Shown here: one piece after another, positions 1 through 7,373 of the stretch
Layout of the letters: each line of letters opens with the position of its first letter
Numbering within the stretch: position 1 is the stretch's first letter
Assembly: GCA_020851015.1 (NCBI GenBank)
Contig: JADZDN010000104.1
Location: forward strand, 1-64,000
Direction: 5' to 3'
DNA length: 64,000 nucleotides
Source: Alphaproteobacteria bacterium
GTDB taxonomy: Bacteria > Pseudomonadota > Alphaproteobacteria > JAEULC01
Position numbers and translations under genes: made by a program
Notes under the pieces: generated by a model
Database searches by the model: none
The model's input: the letters and a program-made list of their open reading frames with translations, nothing else
What the model was told of the DNA's origin: nothing

Positions 1-236
1 CGAGCAAGGGCACCTATCGCTGGCTGGCCTCGGCCGCCGGCGCGCCGCTCGCGGTGCCCGACATCCGCCGCGTGCTGCCCGGGCGCTCGACCGCCGGCCG
101 CGACTGGATCGGGCTCACCCGCAACGGCGAATACCGGGTGACGGGCGTGCAGCAGATCCCGCTGCTGCCGGTCGTGCTGGTGCTGGCGCTGGCGCTTGCC
201 GGCCTGGCGATGGCCTGGTGGCGCGAGGCGAAGTAG
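1..236 (+). CDS. C-terminal end of a membrane protein (partial)
   Basis: The reading frame is open from base 3 to the TAG at 234-236, so the gene begins before the window. About 77 residues are visible. They end in one hydrophobic helix (PLLPVVLVLALALAGLAMAW) followed by a short basic tail, WWREAK, as in a protein anchored by a last transmembrane helix with a cytoplasmic stub. The stretch before it (RNGEYRVTGVQQIPLL) resembles the C-terminus of large membrane proteins found beside moxR/DUF58/DUF4159 genes in alphaproteobacteria. That likeness is from memory and cannot be tested without the rest of the gene. Confidence 0.6.
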   Translation, partial: SKGTYRWLASAAGAPLAVPDIRRVLPGRSTAGRDWIGLTRNGEYRVTGVQQIPLLPVVLVLALALAGLAMAWWREAK

Positions 237-257
237 CGGCGGGGCCCGATAGCACCC

Positions 258-674
258 CTATGTCTGCTGCGCCTCCCATGGATTAATCGTAGCCACACCT
301 AGCGCTTTGAAGTCTTGTACGTCTCGCGTGGCTACGGTCAACCTATGAACAAGCGCCGTAGCTGCAATCATTCCATCCAGGATTTTTTCCTTGGGCCGGC
401 TGTGCATCAATTGTGCCCATTTACGAAAACACGCTTCATCCATCGCTATGAAGTAGTGAATGGCCAGTATCTCACTTAACCATCGCTCGATTTCATCAGC
501 TTTCTGAGGATTCTGCCCTCTCGTGATTTCTATACCTCTCTGAATCTCGCCGCACGTCACCGACGAGATGGCGATTTGGTGTTCCCCCACTCCGTTAAGC
601 CAAGCCAACACACCTCCGTGCGGGCGCTCCCGGCGAAGCTCAGACACGACGTTGGTGTCCAGGAGATAAGCCAT
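258..674 (-). CDS. vapC: VapC-family PIN-domain toxin ribonuclease
   Basis: This 138-residue protein has the size and layout of VapC toxins, Mg-dependent endoribonucleases of type II toxin-antitoxin pairs. The N-terminal LLDTNVVSELRR gives the first catalytic Asp. Later acidic positions lie in the SVTCGEIQRGIE segment, in KILDGMIAATAL and in VATRDVQDF, the usual PIN order. The ATG at 674 is chosen because it lies one base after the stop of the preceding gene and begins the conserved MAYLLDTN; an ATG further upstream would add 20 residues foreign to the family. It is the last of three tightly packed minus-strand genes (953-1306, 676-948, 258-674) in a stretch of clearly lower GC than the surroundings, suggesting transfer. 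Confidence 0.85.
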   Translation of the reverse strand: MAYLLDTNVVSELRRERPHGGVLAWLNGVGEHQIAISSVTCGEIQRGIEITRGQNPQKADEIERWLSEILAIHYFIAMDEACFRKWAQLMHSRPKEKILDGMIAATALVHRLTVATRDVQDFKALGVATINPWEAQQT

Positions 675-675
675 T

Positions 676-948
676 TCAGTCCAGATGTGGCGGAGGATCG
701 AGCACCAAGCTCTCCCGCGGTGGAACCAATTCATCCGTGCGTGCTTCTGGCGCCAGCAACAGCTCCTTTAGCGAGCGGCGTCTCCGCTGCCGCGTCATAG
801 TCGAAGACAACAATGTCTTGGCGCGAGTAGCAGCGCTACGTCTCGAGAACTCCTGAAACGGCTGACGAACTGTTCCGACAGACATTGGAAGCGCGTTGAA
901 GCCGACCGCACGCGGCAGGTCTTTGCTCACAAACCCCAAAGTCATCAT
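676..948 (-). CDS. Possible antitoxin partner of VapC (unrecognised family)
   Basis: This 90-residue reading frame starts at ATG 948, four bases after the stop of the gene before it, and ends one base before the vapC ATG. An AGGTGG sequence directly precedes the start. The C-terminal part (RRRRSLKELLLAPEARTDEL then VPPR) is rich in Arg and then acidic/proline residues, like the disordered toxin-wrapping tails of many antitoxins. The first half shows no clear ribbon-helix-helix, AbrB or Phd fold. Position and tail point to an antitoxin, but the sequence alone does not prove it. A frameshifted N-terminus is also possible, since another frame over 790-835 looks protein-like. Confidence 0.5.
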   Translation of the reverse strand: MMTLGFVSKDLPRAVGFNALPMSVGTVRQPFQEFSRRSAATRAKTLLSSTMTRQRRRRSLKELLLAPEARTDELVPPRESLVLDPPPHLD

Positions 949-952
949 CCAC

Positions 953-1306
953 CTATTTGAGAGCCTCGAATCGCTCCATACCAAGGCGATCCAGTCTTTC
1001 GCGCGTGATACCCAACATCGCTGCCTGCTCCGCACTCTCAAGCACGAGCAAATCCAGGCATTTCACGATTAGGCGCGCCAAATCGAGCGCCTTGTCAGGT
1101 CGAAGCGAGAGCTTTGCCGTCTCCACGAAAACGACTTCACCGGAACTTTGCGTCGTTGCATAGATCGTGTCCTCATTCATCAGGACCACGTCGACCCGTC
1201 GCACTGGGTCCGAACTGACTAAGCCCGCTCTGAGAGTATCCGGAGATTGCACATCGAACCGCGGTGATCGTACGATCCGGATTGACCCAAGCTTCGGCTC
1301 ATTCAT
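953..1306 (-). CDS. Hypothetical protein, first gene of the VapC operon
   Basis: A 117-residue protein with no recognised domain. It looks like a small alpha/beta protein: strands around RRVDVVLMNEDTIYAT and EVVFVETAKLSL, then two helices (DKALDLARLIVKCLDLLVLE and QAAMLGITRERLDRLG). The ATG at 1306 is preferred over one at 1327 because GGGG lies about 6-9 bases in front of it. The stop is only four bases from the next gene, so it is probably cotranscribed with the putative antitoxin and vapC. Lower GC than the genome around it suggests the three genes moved as a unit. Its role is unknown; a third component of the module is one option. Confidence 0.6.
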   Translation of the reverse strand: MNEPKLGSIRIVRSPRFDVQSPDTLRAGLVSSDPVRRVDVVLMNEDTIYATTQSSGEVVFVETAKLSLRPDKALDLARLIVKCLDLLVLESAEQAAMLGITRERLDRLGMERFEALK

Positions 1307-1355
1307 CGGAATCCCCGTGTAGGACATCGCACAAAATCGGTCACCAAGTATCTAC

Positions 1356-1850
1356 CTATACCCGGTGATAGCCGCCGACGAGGTCGTGGGTCTGTTTCAC
1401 GTGAAAATCCAGGCCTTCGCTCATGAACTCGCCCTCGACCGCGCCGACCTTCAGCCGCGTGCCGTCGATCTTCAGGCGCAGGATCGAGCGCGGGATGGTG
1501 GGGCCGCGGAAGGACAGCACGACCGGCTTGCCCTGCTGGTCGACCGTCACCCGGCCCTCGGTCGTGGTCGACACCTCGAACCAGGCCTTGAGGCGCCGGG
1601 GCCGCTCCTCGCGTAGCGTGAAGCTGGGATAGTAACAGAACACGGCGCGCGGCGCGTTGGGCTGCTTGCTGACGACCGTCAATTCGGCCATCGCCGAAAT
1701 CACGTGGCCGTCGCCATCCTCGCGGATGACGATTTCCTTGACGAAGCGGTGATCGGGCGTCTCGATCACCTCCTGCCACTGGCCGAGGAACTCGCGCGGC
1801 AGCTTGGACGACAGGTCCTGCGTGGTCGGATGCTTCAGGCTGAGCGGCAT
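1356..1850 (-). CDS. Hypothetical protein, 164 residues
   Basis: I do not recognise this protein. It has no signal peptide or membrane segment and is rich in predicted beta strands. Segments such as GQWQEVIETPDHRFVKEIVI, LTVVSKQPNAPRAVFCYYP and SFRGPTIPRSILRLKIDG alternate with short turns, giving the impression of a lipocalin-like or START-like barrel that measures or binds a small ligand. The ATG at 1850 sits behind a GGGGGAATGACCG stretch that can serve as ribosome binding site. It is separated from the LysR gene by about 80 bases and from the low-GC island by about 50. Codon use is like the main genome, unlike the island beside it. Confidence 0.65.
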   Translation of the reverse strand: MPLSLKHPTTQDLSSKLPREFLGQWQEVIETPDHRFVKEIVIREDGDGHVISAMAELTVVSKQPNAPRAVFCYYPSFTLREERPRRLKAWFEVSTTTEGRVTVDQQGKPVVLSFRGPTIPRSILRLKIDGTRLKVGAVEGEFMSEGLDFHVKQTHDLVGGYHRV

Positions 1851-1927
1851 CGGTCATTCCCCCATGCCCGCCGCGCGCTAGGGGGCCCGGCGGGTGCCGT
1901 CCAGATTCGATGGCCGGGCGCCGCCTG

Positions 1928-2839
1928 TCAACGCGGCTTTGGCGCGCTGCGGCCCAGGGTCTCGGCCAGGTAGTCGACAAAGACGCGCAGCTTGGCCCCC
2001 AGCGGACGCCCGGGCGGGTAGATCGCGTGCACCGCCGCTTCGGGCGTGCGCCAATCCGTCAACACGGGCACCAGCCGGCCGGAAGCGATGTCGTCCTCCA
2101 TCAGGAAGGCCGGCGAATAGACGATCCCCAGCCCGGCGCGCGCGGCATGCCGCAAGGCGTCGCCGTTGTTGGCCCGCATCGGCCCCGAGACCCGCACCCC
2201 CATCGGCCGGCCGGCGGCATCGAGGAAGCGCCATTCCTCGCCGGTGGAGAGATAGCTGTAGAGCAGGCAGTCATGCTTGGAGAGCTCGCCCGGATGCGTG
2301 GGCGTGCCCCGCGCTGCCAGGTACGACGGCGCGGCACAGACCTTGTGGTCGGTCGCCGCCAGGCGCCGCGCCACCAGCGTCGAATCCGGCAGCGACCCCA
2401 GCCCGACGCGGACCGCAACGTCGAAACCCTCCTCGATCAGGTCGACGTAGCGGTCATTGAGCACCAGGTCCACGCGGATATCCGGGTAGCGGCGCATGAA
2501 ATCCGGCAGGACCGGAACCAGGTGGCTGACGCCATAGGTGACCGGCGCGTTCACCCGCAAGAGGCCGCGCGGATTGACCTGGCGGCTCGACGCCGCCTGC
2601 TCGGCCTCGTCGATCTCGATCAGGATGCGCTGCGCGCGCTCGTAGAAATCGCGGCCCGCCTCGGTCAGCCCCAGCCGCCGGGTCGAGCGGTTGAGCAGCC
2701 GCACCCCCAGGCGATCCTCCAGCTTTGCGACCTGCTTGCTGACCGCCGCCTTGGACAGGCCGAGGCTGCGCGCCGCGGCGGTGAAGCCGTTCGTCTCCAC
2801 CACGCGCGCGAACACCGCTATGCCCGTCAAATGATCCAT
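1928..2839 (-). CDS. LysR-family transcriptional regulator
   Basis: A 303-residue LysR-type regulator of standard length. Residues 1-60 form the winged helix-turn-helix (FTAAARSLGLSKAAVSKQVA, then RLLNRSTRRLGLTEAG). Residues about 90-295 form the periplasmic-binding-protein-like effector domain. It belongs to the large group whose members begin MDHLTGIAVFARVVE and control nearby oxidoreductase genes. It is divergent from wrbA (start 2950), with a 110-base shared region holding the perfect palindrome at 2863-2874. That arrangement suggests it represses or activates the wrbA-pirin pair in response to a quinone or electrophile; the inducer is unknown. Confidence 0.92.
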   Translation of the reverse strand: MDHLTGIAVFARVVETNGFTAAARSLGLSKAAVSKQVAKLEDRLGVRLLNRSTRRLGLTEAGRDFYERAQRILIEIDEAEQAASSRQVNPRGLLRVNAPVTYGVSHLVPVLPDFMRRYPDIRVDLVLNDRYVDLIEEGFDVAVRVGLGSLPDSTLVARRLAATDHKVCAAPSYLAARGTPTHPGELSKHDCLLYSYLSTGEEWRFLDAAGRPMGVRVSGPMRANNGDALRHAARAGLGIVYSPAFLMEDDIASGRLVPVLTDWRTPEAAVHAIYPPGRPLGAKLRVFVDYLAETLGRSAPKPR

Positions 2840-2862
2840 TCTAACGATTGTCTCCTTATAGA

Positions 2863-2874
2863 AACAATATTGTT
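2863..2874. promoter_or_regulatory. Candidate LysR operator palindrome
   Basis: AACAATATTGTT is a perfect 12-base palindrome in an AT-rich patch between the divergent LysR gene and wrbA. Around it, ATTGT at 2847-2851 and ACAAT at 2865-2869 and 2875-2879 provide further inverted or direct half-sites. LysR-type regulators commonly bind T-N11-A sites in just such divergent intervals. The site lies about 25 bases from the regulator start and 75 from wrbA, suitable for control of both. Confidence 0.5.
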
Positions 2875-2949
2875 ACAATATCCAGTATTATCAATCACGG
2901 TTGAACATAGTAGATAGCACCCTGCACCATCAACGCAGGGGTACGAGAC

Positions 2950-3552
2950 ATGGCAAAGATCCTGATCGTCTATTACAGCAGCTATGGCCACATCGAGACG
3001 ATGGCGGGCGCCGTGGCGGAGGGCGCGCGTGGCGTCGACGGCGCCACGGTCACCGTCAAGCGCGTCGCCGAGCTGGTCCCGGCGGAAAGCCTGGCGAGGC
3101 ACGGCTTCAAGATCGACCAGGCCGCGCCGATCGCCCAGCCGTCCGAGCTGGCCGATTACGACGCCGTCATTTTCGGGACGCCGACCCGGTTCGGGAACAT
3201 GGCGGCGCAAATGCGCAACTTCCTCGATCAGACGGGTGGGCTCTGGGCCAAGGGCGCGCTGGTCGGCAAGATCGGCAGCGTCTTCGCGTCCACCGGAACC
3301 CAGCATGGCGGCCAGGAGACGACCATCACGTCTTTCCATACCACCCTGCTGCATCACGGAATGGTGATCGTCGGCGTTCCTTACGCCTGCGCTGGATTAA
3401 CCAACATCAGCGAGGTCAGCGGCGGCAGCCCCTATGGCGCCACGACGCTGGCTGGGGGCGACGGCAAGCGCCAGCCAACCGCCAACGAACTCGACATTGC
3501 GCGGTTCCAGGGTCGCCATGTCGCGGAAATCGCGAAGAAATTGTTCGGCTGA
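2950..3552 (+). CDS. wrbA: NAD(P)H:quinone oxidoreductase, WrbA type
   Basis: A 200-residue flavodoxin-like enzyme of the WrbA/type IV NQO family, which reduces quinones by two electrons using NAD(P)H and FMN and limits redox cycling. The FMN phosphate loop is [12 protein letters not shown] near residues 7-18. The conserved [18 protein letters not shown] lies near residues 77-94, and [12 protein letters not shown] near 117-128. These are diagnostic for WrbA rather than for short-chain flavodoxins. The ATG at 2950 is preceded by a weak purine stretch (GGGGTACGAGAC). The gene is followed 30 bases later by a pirin gene, and both are probably under the divergent LysR regulator. Confidence 0.93.
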   Translation: MAKILIVYYSSYGHIETMAGAVAEGARGVDGATVTVKRVAELVPAESLARHGFKIDQAAPIAQPSELADYDAVIFGTPTRFGNMAAQMRNFLDQTGGLWAKGALVGKIGSVFASTGTQHGGQETTITSFHTTLLHHGMVIVGVPYACAGLTNISEVSGGSPYGATTLAGGDGKRQPTANELDIARFQGRHVAEIAKKLFG

Positions 3553-3582
3553 GCGGCCGAAGCGGAAACCGGGAGTACGACC

Positions 3583-4281
3583 ATGATCGAGGTGACACCG
3601 TTCGAACGGCTCGGGCGCTTCCGCAATGAGTGGCTAAATGCCCGCCATCACTTCAGTTTTGGCTCCTATGTCGACCGCAGCCGGATGGGCTGGGGTGCGC
3701 CGCGCGTGTGGAACGACGACGAGATCGCGCCGGGTACCGGCTTCGACCTGCACCCCCACCGCGATATGGAAATCGTGACATACGTACGACAAGGAACCAT
3801 CACCCACCGTGACAACCTGGGCAATGTCGGCCACACCTCGGCCGGCAATGTCCAGGTGATGTCTGCCGGCACCGGCATCGTCCATGCCGAGCACAATCTG
3901 GGCGATGAGCCAGTCCGCTTGTTTCAGATCTGGATCATGCCGCGAAAGCAGGGGGTTGAGCCCCGCTGGGAAACGCGGAATTTTCCCGAGGGCGCGTCCG
4001 ACGGGAAGCTACATGTCATGGCTTCAGGCCGCGCCGGCGAGACCGGCGCGATGGCGATCAACCAGGATGCCGCCGTGCTGGGCGGCCGGTTGAAGGCCGG
4101 CGAATCGGTCACGTACAACCTGAAAGACGGGCGCCATGTGTACGTGGTGGCTACGGATGGCGCGCTCCGGATCAATGGCGTCGAGGTGCCGGCGCGCGCG
4201 GGCGCCGCCATCAACGAGGAGCGGCAGCTCCAAATCGAGGCCGCCGCGGCGACCGACATCGTGCTGGTCGACGTTCCCTGA
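3583..4281 (+). CDS. Pirin-family bicupin protein (YhaK-like)
   Basis: A 232-residue protein of pirin/YhaK length with two cupin halves. The first carries the metal-site signature HPHRDMEIVTYV (about residues 56-67) and the later HAEHN (about 101-105). The second half is a degenerate cupin. Proteins of this family are cytoplasmic iron-binding proteins; some oxidise quercetin and others act as redox sensors. The gene follows wrbA by 30 bases with a GGGAG site before the ATG, so the two form a short operon likely connected with quinone or electrophile stress. Confidence 0.9.
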   Translation: MIEVTPFERLGRFRNEWLNARHHFSFGSYVDRSRMGWGAPRVWNDDEIAPGTGFDLHPHRDMEIVTYVRQGTITHRDNLGNVGHTSAGNVQVMSAGTGIVHAEHNLGDEPVRLFQIWIMPRKQGVEPRWETRNFPEGASDGKLHVMASGRAGETGAMAINQDAAVLGGRLKAGESVTYNLKDGRHVYVVATDGALRINGVEVPARAGAAINEERQLQIEAAAATDIVLVDVP

Positions 4282-4704
4282 TGGAGGCGGACCGTTAACC
4301 AAGACTAATCAAAAAGTAATGTTGAACTTGCCGATAAAACAAGAAAAAGGCTAGAATTCGCGACGCTGCTGATCTCATCAGGGTCCGACAAATGGACTTG
4401 TTAAATTCGGCGAAACAATGGCCAGCGGCATGCGGATTGAGAATTGCTGCAATGCAGCATGGGCGGTTGGGATAGCCGCTGCTAGGGGGTAGAGAGGTGA
4501 CGGTGGATCGGCCAGGGGCACGAAGCCTGAAGGCTGACCGGGGTGAACTGGACTGAGAAGTCGCCATGCGGAGCCGGGCAACCCGGCCAGGCCGGCGGCG
4601 CCACGGCGCCAACGGCCGCTCGCATAGGCGATGCCGCCCTCCTCGACGAAAGACGGGTGCAACCTGTCTGGCCTTGGGCGGTTCCTACAAAAACGGAGGA
4701 GAAG
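4282..4704. other. Intergenic region of 423 bases before the MlaC-like gene
   Basis: No convincing reading frame. The first 110 bases are unusually AT-rich (for example AATCAAAAAGTAATGTTG near 4308-4325 and TGTTAAATTCGG near 4398), suggesting the promoter of the downstream gene or the pirin 3' end. A GGGGGTA at 4485-4491 occurs here, but without the rest of the motif found in the polysaccharide cluster. The downstream half returns to high GC. Confidence 0.5.
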
Positions 4705-5331
4705 ATGCGTAGGACTGTGATCCTTTCCGCGTTCGGATCGGCTGTCGCTCTGGCGACGTTGGCATTCGCCGCGGCCGACGCCAGTGCCGACGAGGCCAGC
4801 GACGCCGACGCCAAGAAGGTCGTGCAGACCTTGGGCGAGCAGACCGTCGCCGCCATCAAGGTCGAGGACAAGGACGCACGGCGCAAGGCGCTGATCGAAG
4901 CGGCCAGCCCGGCCTTCGATTTCAACACGATCGGCGCCGGGGTGCTGTCCTACGCCGGCGTTCAGGTGCCGACCGGGCGCCAGGCCGAGGTGATGGACGG
5001 CGTGATCGCCTATGTGTCGCGCTCGGTCATCAACGAGATCGAACGCATCAAGCCCGAAGAGGCCAAGATCGGCGCCACCAGCGCCAAGAGCGACGACGAG
5101 GTGCGCGTCGGCATGCTGCTGGCGGGCATCCGCGACCAGATTAATGCCGACTGGGTGGTCAAGAAGCAGGCCGAAGGCTGGCGGGTTACCGAGGTCATGG
5201 TGTCCGGCAATTCGCTGACCCAGCATTTCGGCGGCGTCCTGGCCCGCCGTTCGCGCGGCGAGCTCGACGTGCTCGTCGAGTTCCTGAAGTCGGAGCAGAA
5301 GCGCGAGCGGGTTGCCGCACTGGGCCAGTAG
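4705..5331 (+). CDS. MlaC/Ttg2D-like periplasmic phospholipid-binding protein
   Basis: A 208-residue secreted protein with a signal peptide (MRRTVILSAFGSAVALATL, cleavage probably after AADASA). The mature part has the length and helical pattern of MlaC, the periplasmic shuttle that carries phospholipids between the MlaA lipoprotein and the MlaFEDB transporter. The family-like segment is FDFNTIGAGVL followed by a long helix and the C-terminal DWVVKKQAEGWRVTEVMVSG. The start at 4705 has a strong GGAGGAG site. No other mla gene is adjacent, and a terminator follows directly, so it is a single-gene unit. Confidence 0.75.
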   Translation: MRRTVILSAFGSAVALATLAFAAADASADEASDADAKKVVQTLGEQTVAAIKVEDKDARRKALIEAASPAFDFNTIGAGVLSYAGVQVPTGRQAEVMDGVIAYVSRSVINEIERIKPEEAKIGATSAKSDDEVRVGMLLAGIRDQINADWVVKKQAEGWRVTEVMVSGNSLTQHFGGVLARRSRGELDVLVEFLKSEQKRERVAALGQ

Positions 5332-5388
5332 CAACCAGGCCAGTAGCAATCGAACGACGGCGCCCCACCGGGGCGCCGCGCAATCAAG

Positions 5389-5427
5389 CGGCCCCACCTC
5401 CGTTACCGGAGCGGGGCCGTTTCGTTT
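5389..5427 (+). terminator. Rho-independent terminator after the MlaC-like gene
   Basis: A 13-14 base stem (CGGCCCCACCTCCG pairing with CGGAGCGGGGCCG) closes a TTAC loop and is followed by TTTCGTTT on the plus strand. A second GC-rich hairpin (CGGCGCCCC-ACC-GGGGCGCCG) lies just before it at 5358-5378. The pair lies between the plus-strand MlaC-like gene and the stop of the minus-strand gene at 5446. The T-rich tail shows that it terminates the plus-strand transcript. Confidence 0.8.
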
Positions 5428-5445
5428 GGAACGGAGGTTTCGGCG

Positions 5446-5919
5446 TCAATTGCGCGGACAGACCAGGTCCCTTCGCGCCGCCTCCCAGGCATAGGTGGAA
5501 AAGGCCCGGCCCTTACAGGCGGCATTGAGCTGGTCGACCACGGCGTTGTAGCGCCCGACCGCCTGCTGCTGCTCAGGCACGGCGGACTGTTCGTAATGGG
5601 TGCGAGCGGCATCGGCGCGCGCCAGCAGGGTACGGAATGCATCGACCTGGTTCGGATCGTTGACATCGACCGACGGGCGGCGCTGCTCGACCTCCCGCTC
5701 GATGGCGTCCAGATCGGCGCGCGACTTCTCGAAGATGCCGTTGCGGATATCGAGCTCGAAACGCCGATCCTCGACCGAGCGCTCCAGGCACAGGCAGTTG
5801 CGGGCGGCCGTCACTTCGACCGCGCTCGGCTCGGTCGTGGCGTACTGGGCGAACGCAGGCCCGGCATGGCCGGCCAGCACGGCCAGACCGCATGCGATCG
5901 CAAATCGGTTGAAAGCCAT
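5446..5919 (-). CDS. Small secreted hypothetical protein
   Basis: A 157-residue protein with a signal peptide (MAFNRFAIACGLAVLAGHAG, cleavage near AFAQ). The mature region begins with a short Cys pair in ARNCLCLER, has a further Cys in LNAACKGRA and one in LVCPRN, and is otherwise a long charged helix (about residues 50-120) likely to be coiled coil. The four cysteines suggest disulfides in the periplasm. The ATG at 5919 is chosen for the GGAG eight bases before it and because it begins a clean signal peptide. Function not recognised. Confidence 0.7.
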   Translation of the reverse strand: MAFNRFAIACGLAVLAGHAGPAFAQYATTEPSAVEVTAARNCLCLERSVEDRRFELDIRNGIFEKSRADLDAIEREVEQRRPSVDVNDPNQVDAFRTLLARADAARTHYEQSAVPEQQQAVGRYNAVVDQLNAACKGRAFSTYAWEAARRDLVCPRN

Positions 5920-6018
5920 CGCTCCACACCCAACCAAACTTGATCCGCCCCCGCGAGCATTATCGCCACGCCAGGAGACGAAGCAAGGACGGCGAGAGAC
6001 GGGCGGTGGGGCGGGCGC

Positions 6019-7116
6019 TTACCGGTCGAGGATCGTGCCGGTCTTGATCGATCCGCGGAAGAACAGGTCGATCATGGCGCCTTGCGAGCTGACGGTCAGC
6101 GACAGCATCTGCTGCTGGATCTGGACCTTGGTCTTGAGCGCCTTGTCGGCGGCGGTGCGCTCGGTGATTATCTCCGACGTCACGCTGTTGATGCGCTTGT
6201 CCAGGTCGGCGATCTTGCCATTGAGCTGATTCAGTCGGCCGGTCAAGGTCACCTCGGCGGCGCCGAAGGTAGCCTTGTCGATCCCGAACCTGGCCAGTGC
6301 CGCGTCCACGTCGGCGCGGGCGCGGTCAACGTCGGCATCGCTCTGCAGGCCGTTGTAGAGGAAGCTGTCCAGCACGCCGACGCCGTAGCGCTGCAGCGTG
6401 CCGGTGACCTGCCCGCCCGGCGTGTCCAGCGTGATCGCGCCGGTGGTATCGTCATAGGACGCCACCGACACGTCGGCGGTGGCGTAGCGCGTGCCGGTCG
6501 CCTGGTCGGGGAAGCTGTCGTACTGCACCAACTCGCCGGTGCCGCGGTCGACATGCCAGGTCTTGCCGCCGGCATCGGTGATGGCGAAGTCCGAGCCTTC
6601 GAACTTGCCTTTGACGAAGAGGGAGCCGGCGCTCGATGCCGCGATCACGTTCGCCGTCTCGAACGAGGCGTTCTTCGGTTTGCCGATCGGGTTCTTGCCG
6701 TAGTCGCCCGCGTTGTTCGCGTAGCCGTTGATGTCGAGGATCTTCTGGTCCAGCAGCGCGGCCGCGTCGGCGCGCTCCTGGGGCGTGCTGGCCGAGTTCA
6801 GCGTCAGCAGCGCCGTCTTGATCTCGTTCAGTCTCAGGTCGATCTTGCCGAGATTGGCGACGACCTTGCTCATCAAGGTCGCCTCGTCGATGAACTGGGC
6901 CTTCTGCGCCGCGAGCTTGTCGCGCTCGGCCTGCGGCCGCGCGATGCGCGGATCGGAGAAGTCGACGGCATCCTTCTTCAGCGCCTTGTTGGCGCGCGCG
7001 GCCAGGGCGTTCTGCGCGACGCGCAGCGATTCCTGGATGTTGCTGACATAGACTTCCGAGCTCAGCTTGAAGAGCTCGCTTGCGGCATTCTTCGAGTTGA
7101 TGCTGAAGATGGACAC
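6019..7116 (-). CDS. Flagellin-like helical protein, orphan
   Basis: About 365 residues, starting best at GTG 7116 (SIFSINSKNAASEL...); in-frame ATG 7185 would add 23 residues with no clear role. The layout resembles flagellins and hook-associated proteins. There is a long N-terminal alpha-helical part to about residue 130, a beta-rich middle (about 145-255, Gly/Thr/Asp-rich) and a C-terminal coiled coil ending in helices (QIQQQMLSLTVSSQGAMIDL). There is no signal peptide. No flagellar gene lies nearby. I infer an exported or filament-forming protein by shape only; no exact family could be named. Confidence 0.55.
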   Translation of the reverse strand: MSIFSINSKNAASELFKLSSEVYVSNIQESLRVAQNALAARANKALKKDAVDFSDPRIARPQAERDKLAAQKAQFIDEATLMSKVVANLGKIDLRLNEIKTALLTLNSASTPQERADAAALLDQKILDINGYANNAGDYGKNPIGKPKNASFETANVIAASSAGSLFVKGKFEGSDFAITDAGGKTWHVDRGTGELVQYDSFPDQATGTRYATADVSVASYDDTTGAITLDTPGGQVTGTLQRYGVGVLDSFLYNGLQSDADVDRARADVDAALARFGIDKATFGAAEVTLTGRLNQLNGKIADLDKRINSVTSEIITERTAADKALKTKVQIQQQMLSLTVSSQGAMIDLFFRGSIKTGTILDR

Positions 7117-7373
7117 GTTGGCATTCCCGATCGAATGGCGGCGGCCGTCCCCGACCTGGGCCACCCCGATCCGAATACGCCACATTCCCTAACAATTGAT
7201 TGACGTTTTATCGTGTCGAAACAAGCCGCCGGCAGGATTTCCGCCATGCGCGACCCCGGCGGTCCAGCGGCCGGCCGGAAGGCCACGCGACTAGCTCGAA
7301 GCGCGGGAACTCTGAGAGGGCGGAGGACGTTAGGGCGCGTACGGGTTGCAGCCCCTCCTTCCGGAGTTCCGCG

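Noticed and set aside
675..734. A longer start for VapC at 734
   Set aside because: It would overlap the preceding gene by about 60 bases and add residues foreign to PIN toxins. ATG 674 begins the conserved motif.
4485..4491. GGGGGTA before the MlaC-like gene as a further EPS-motif copy
   Set aside because: Only the seven-base core matches, the rest (GAGAG) does not, and the gene has no link to polysaccharide synthesis.
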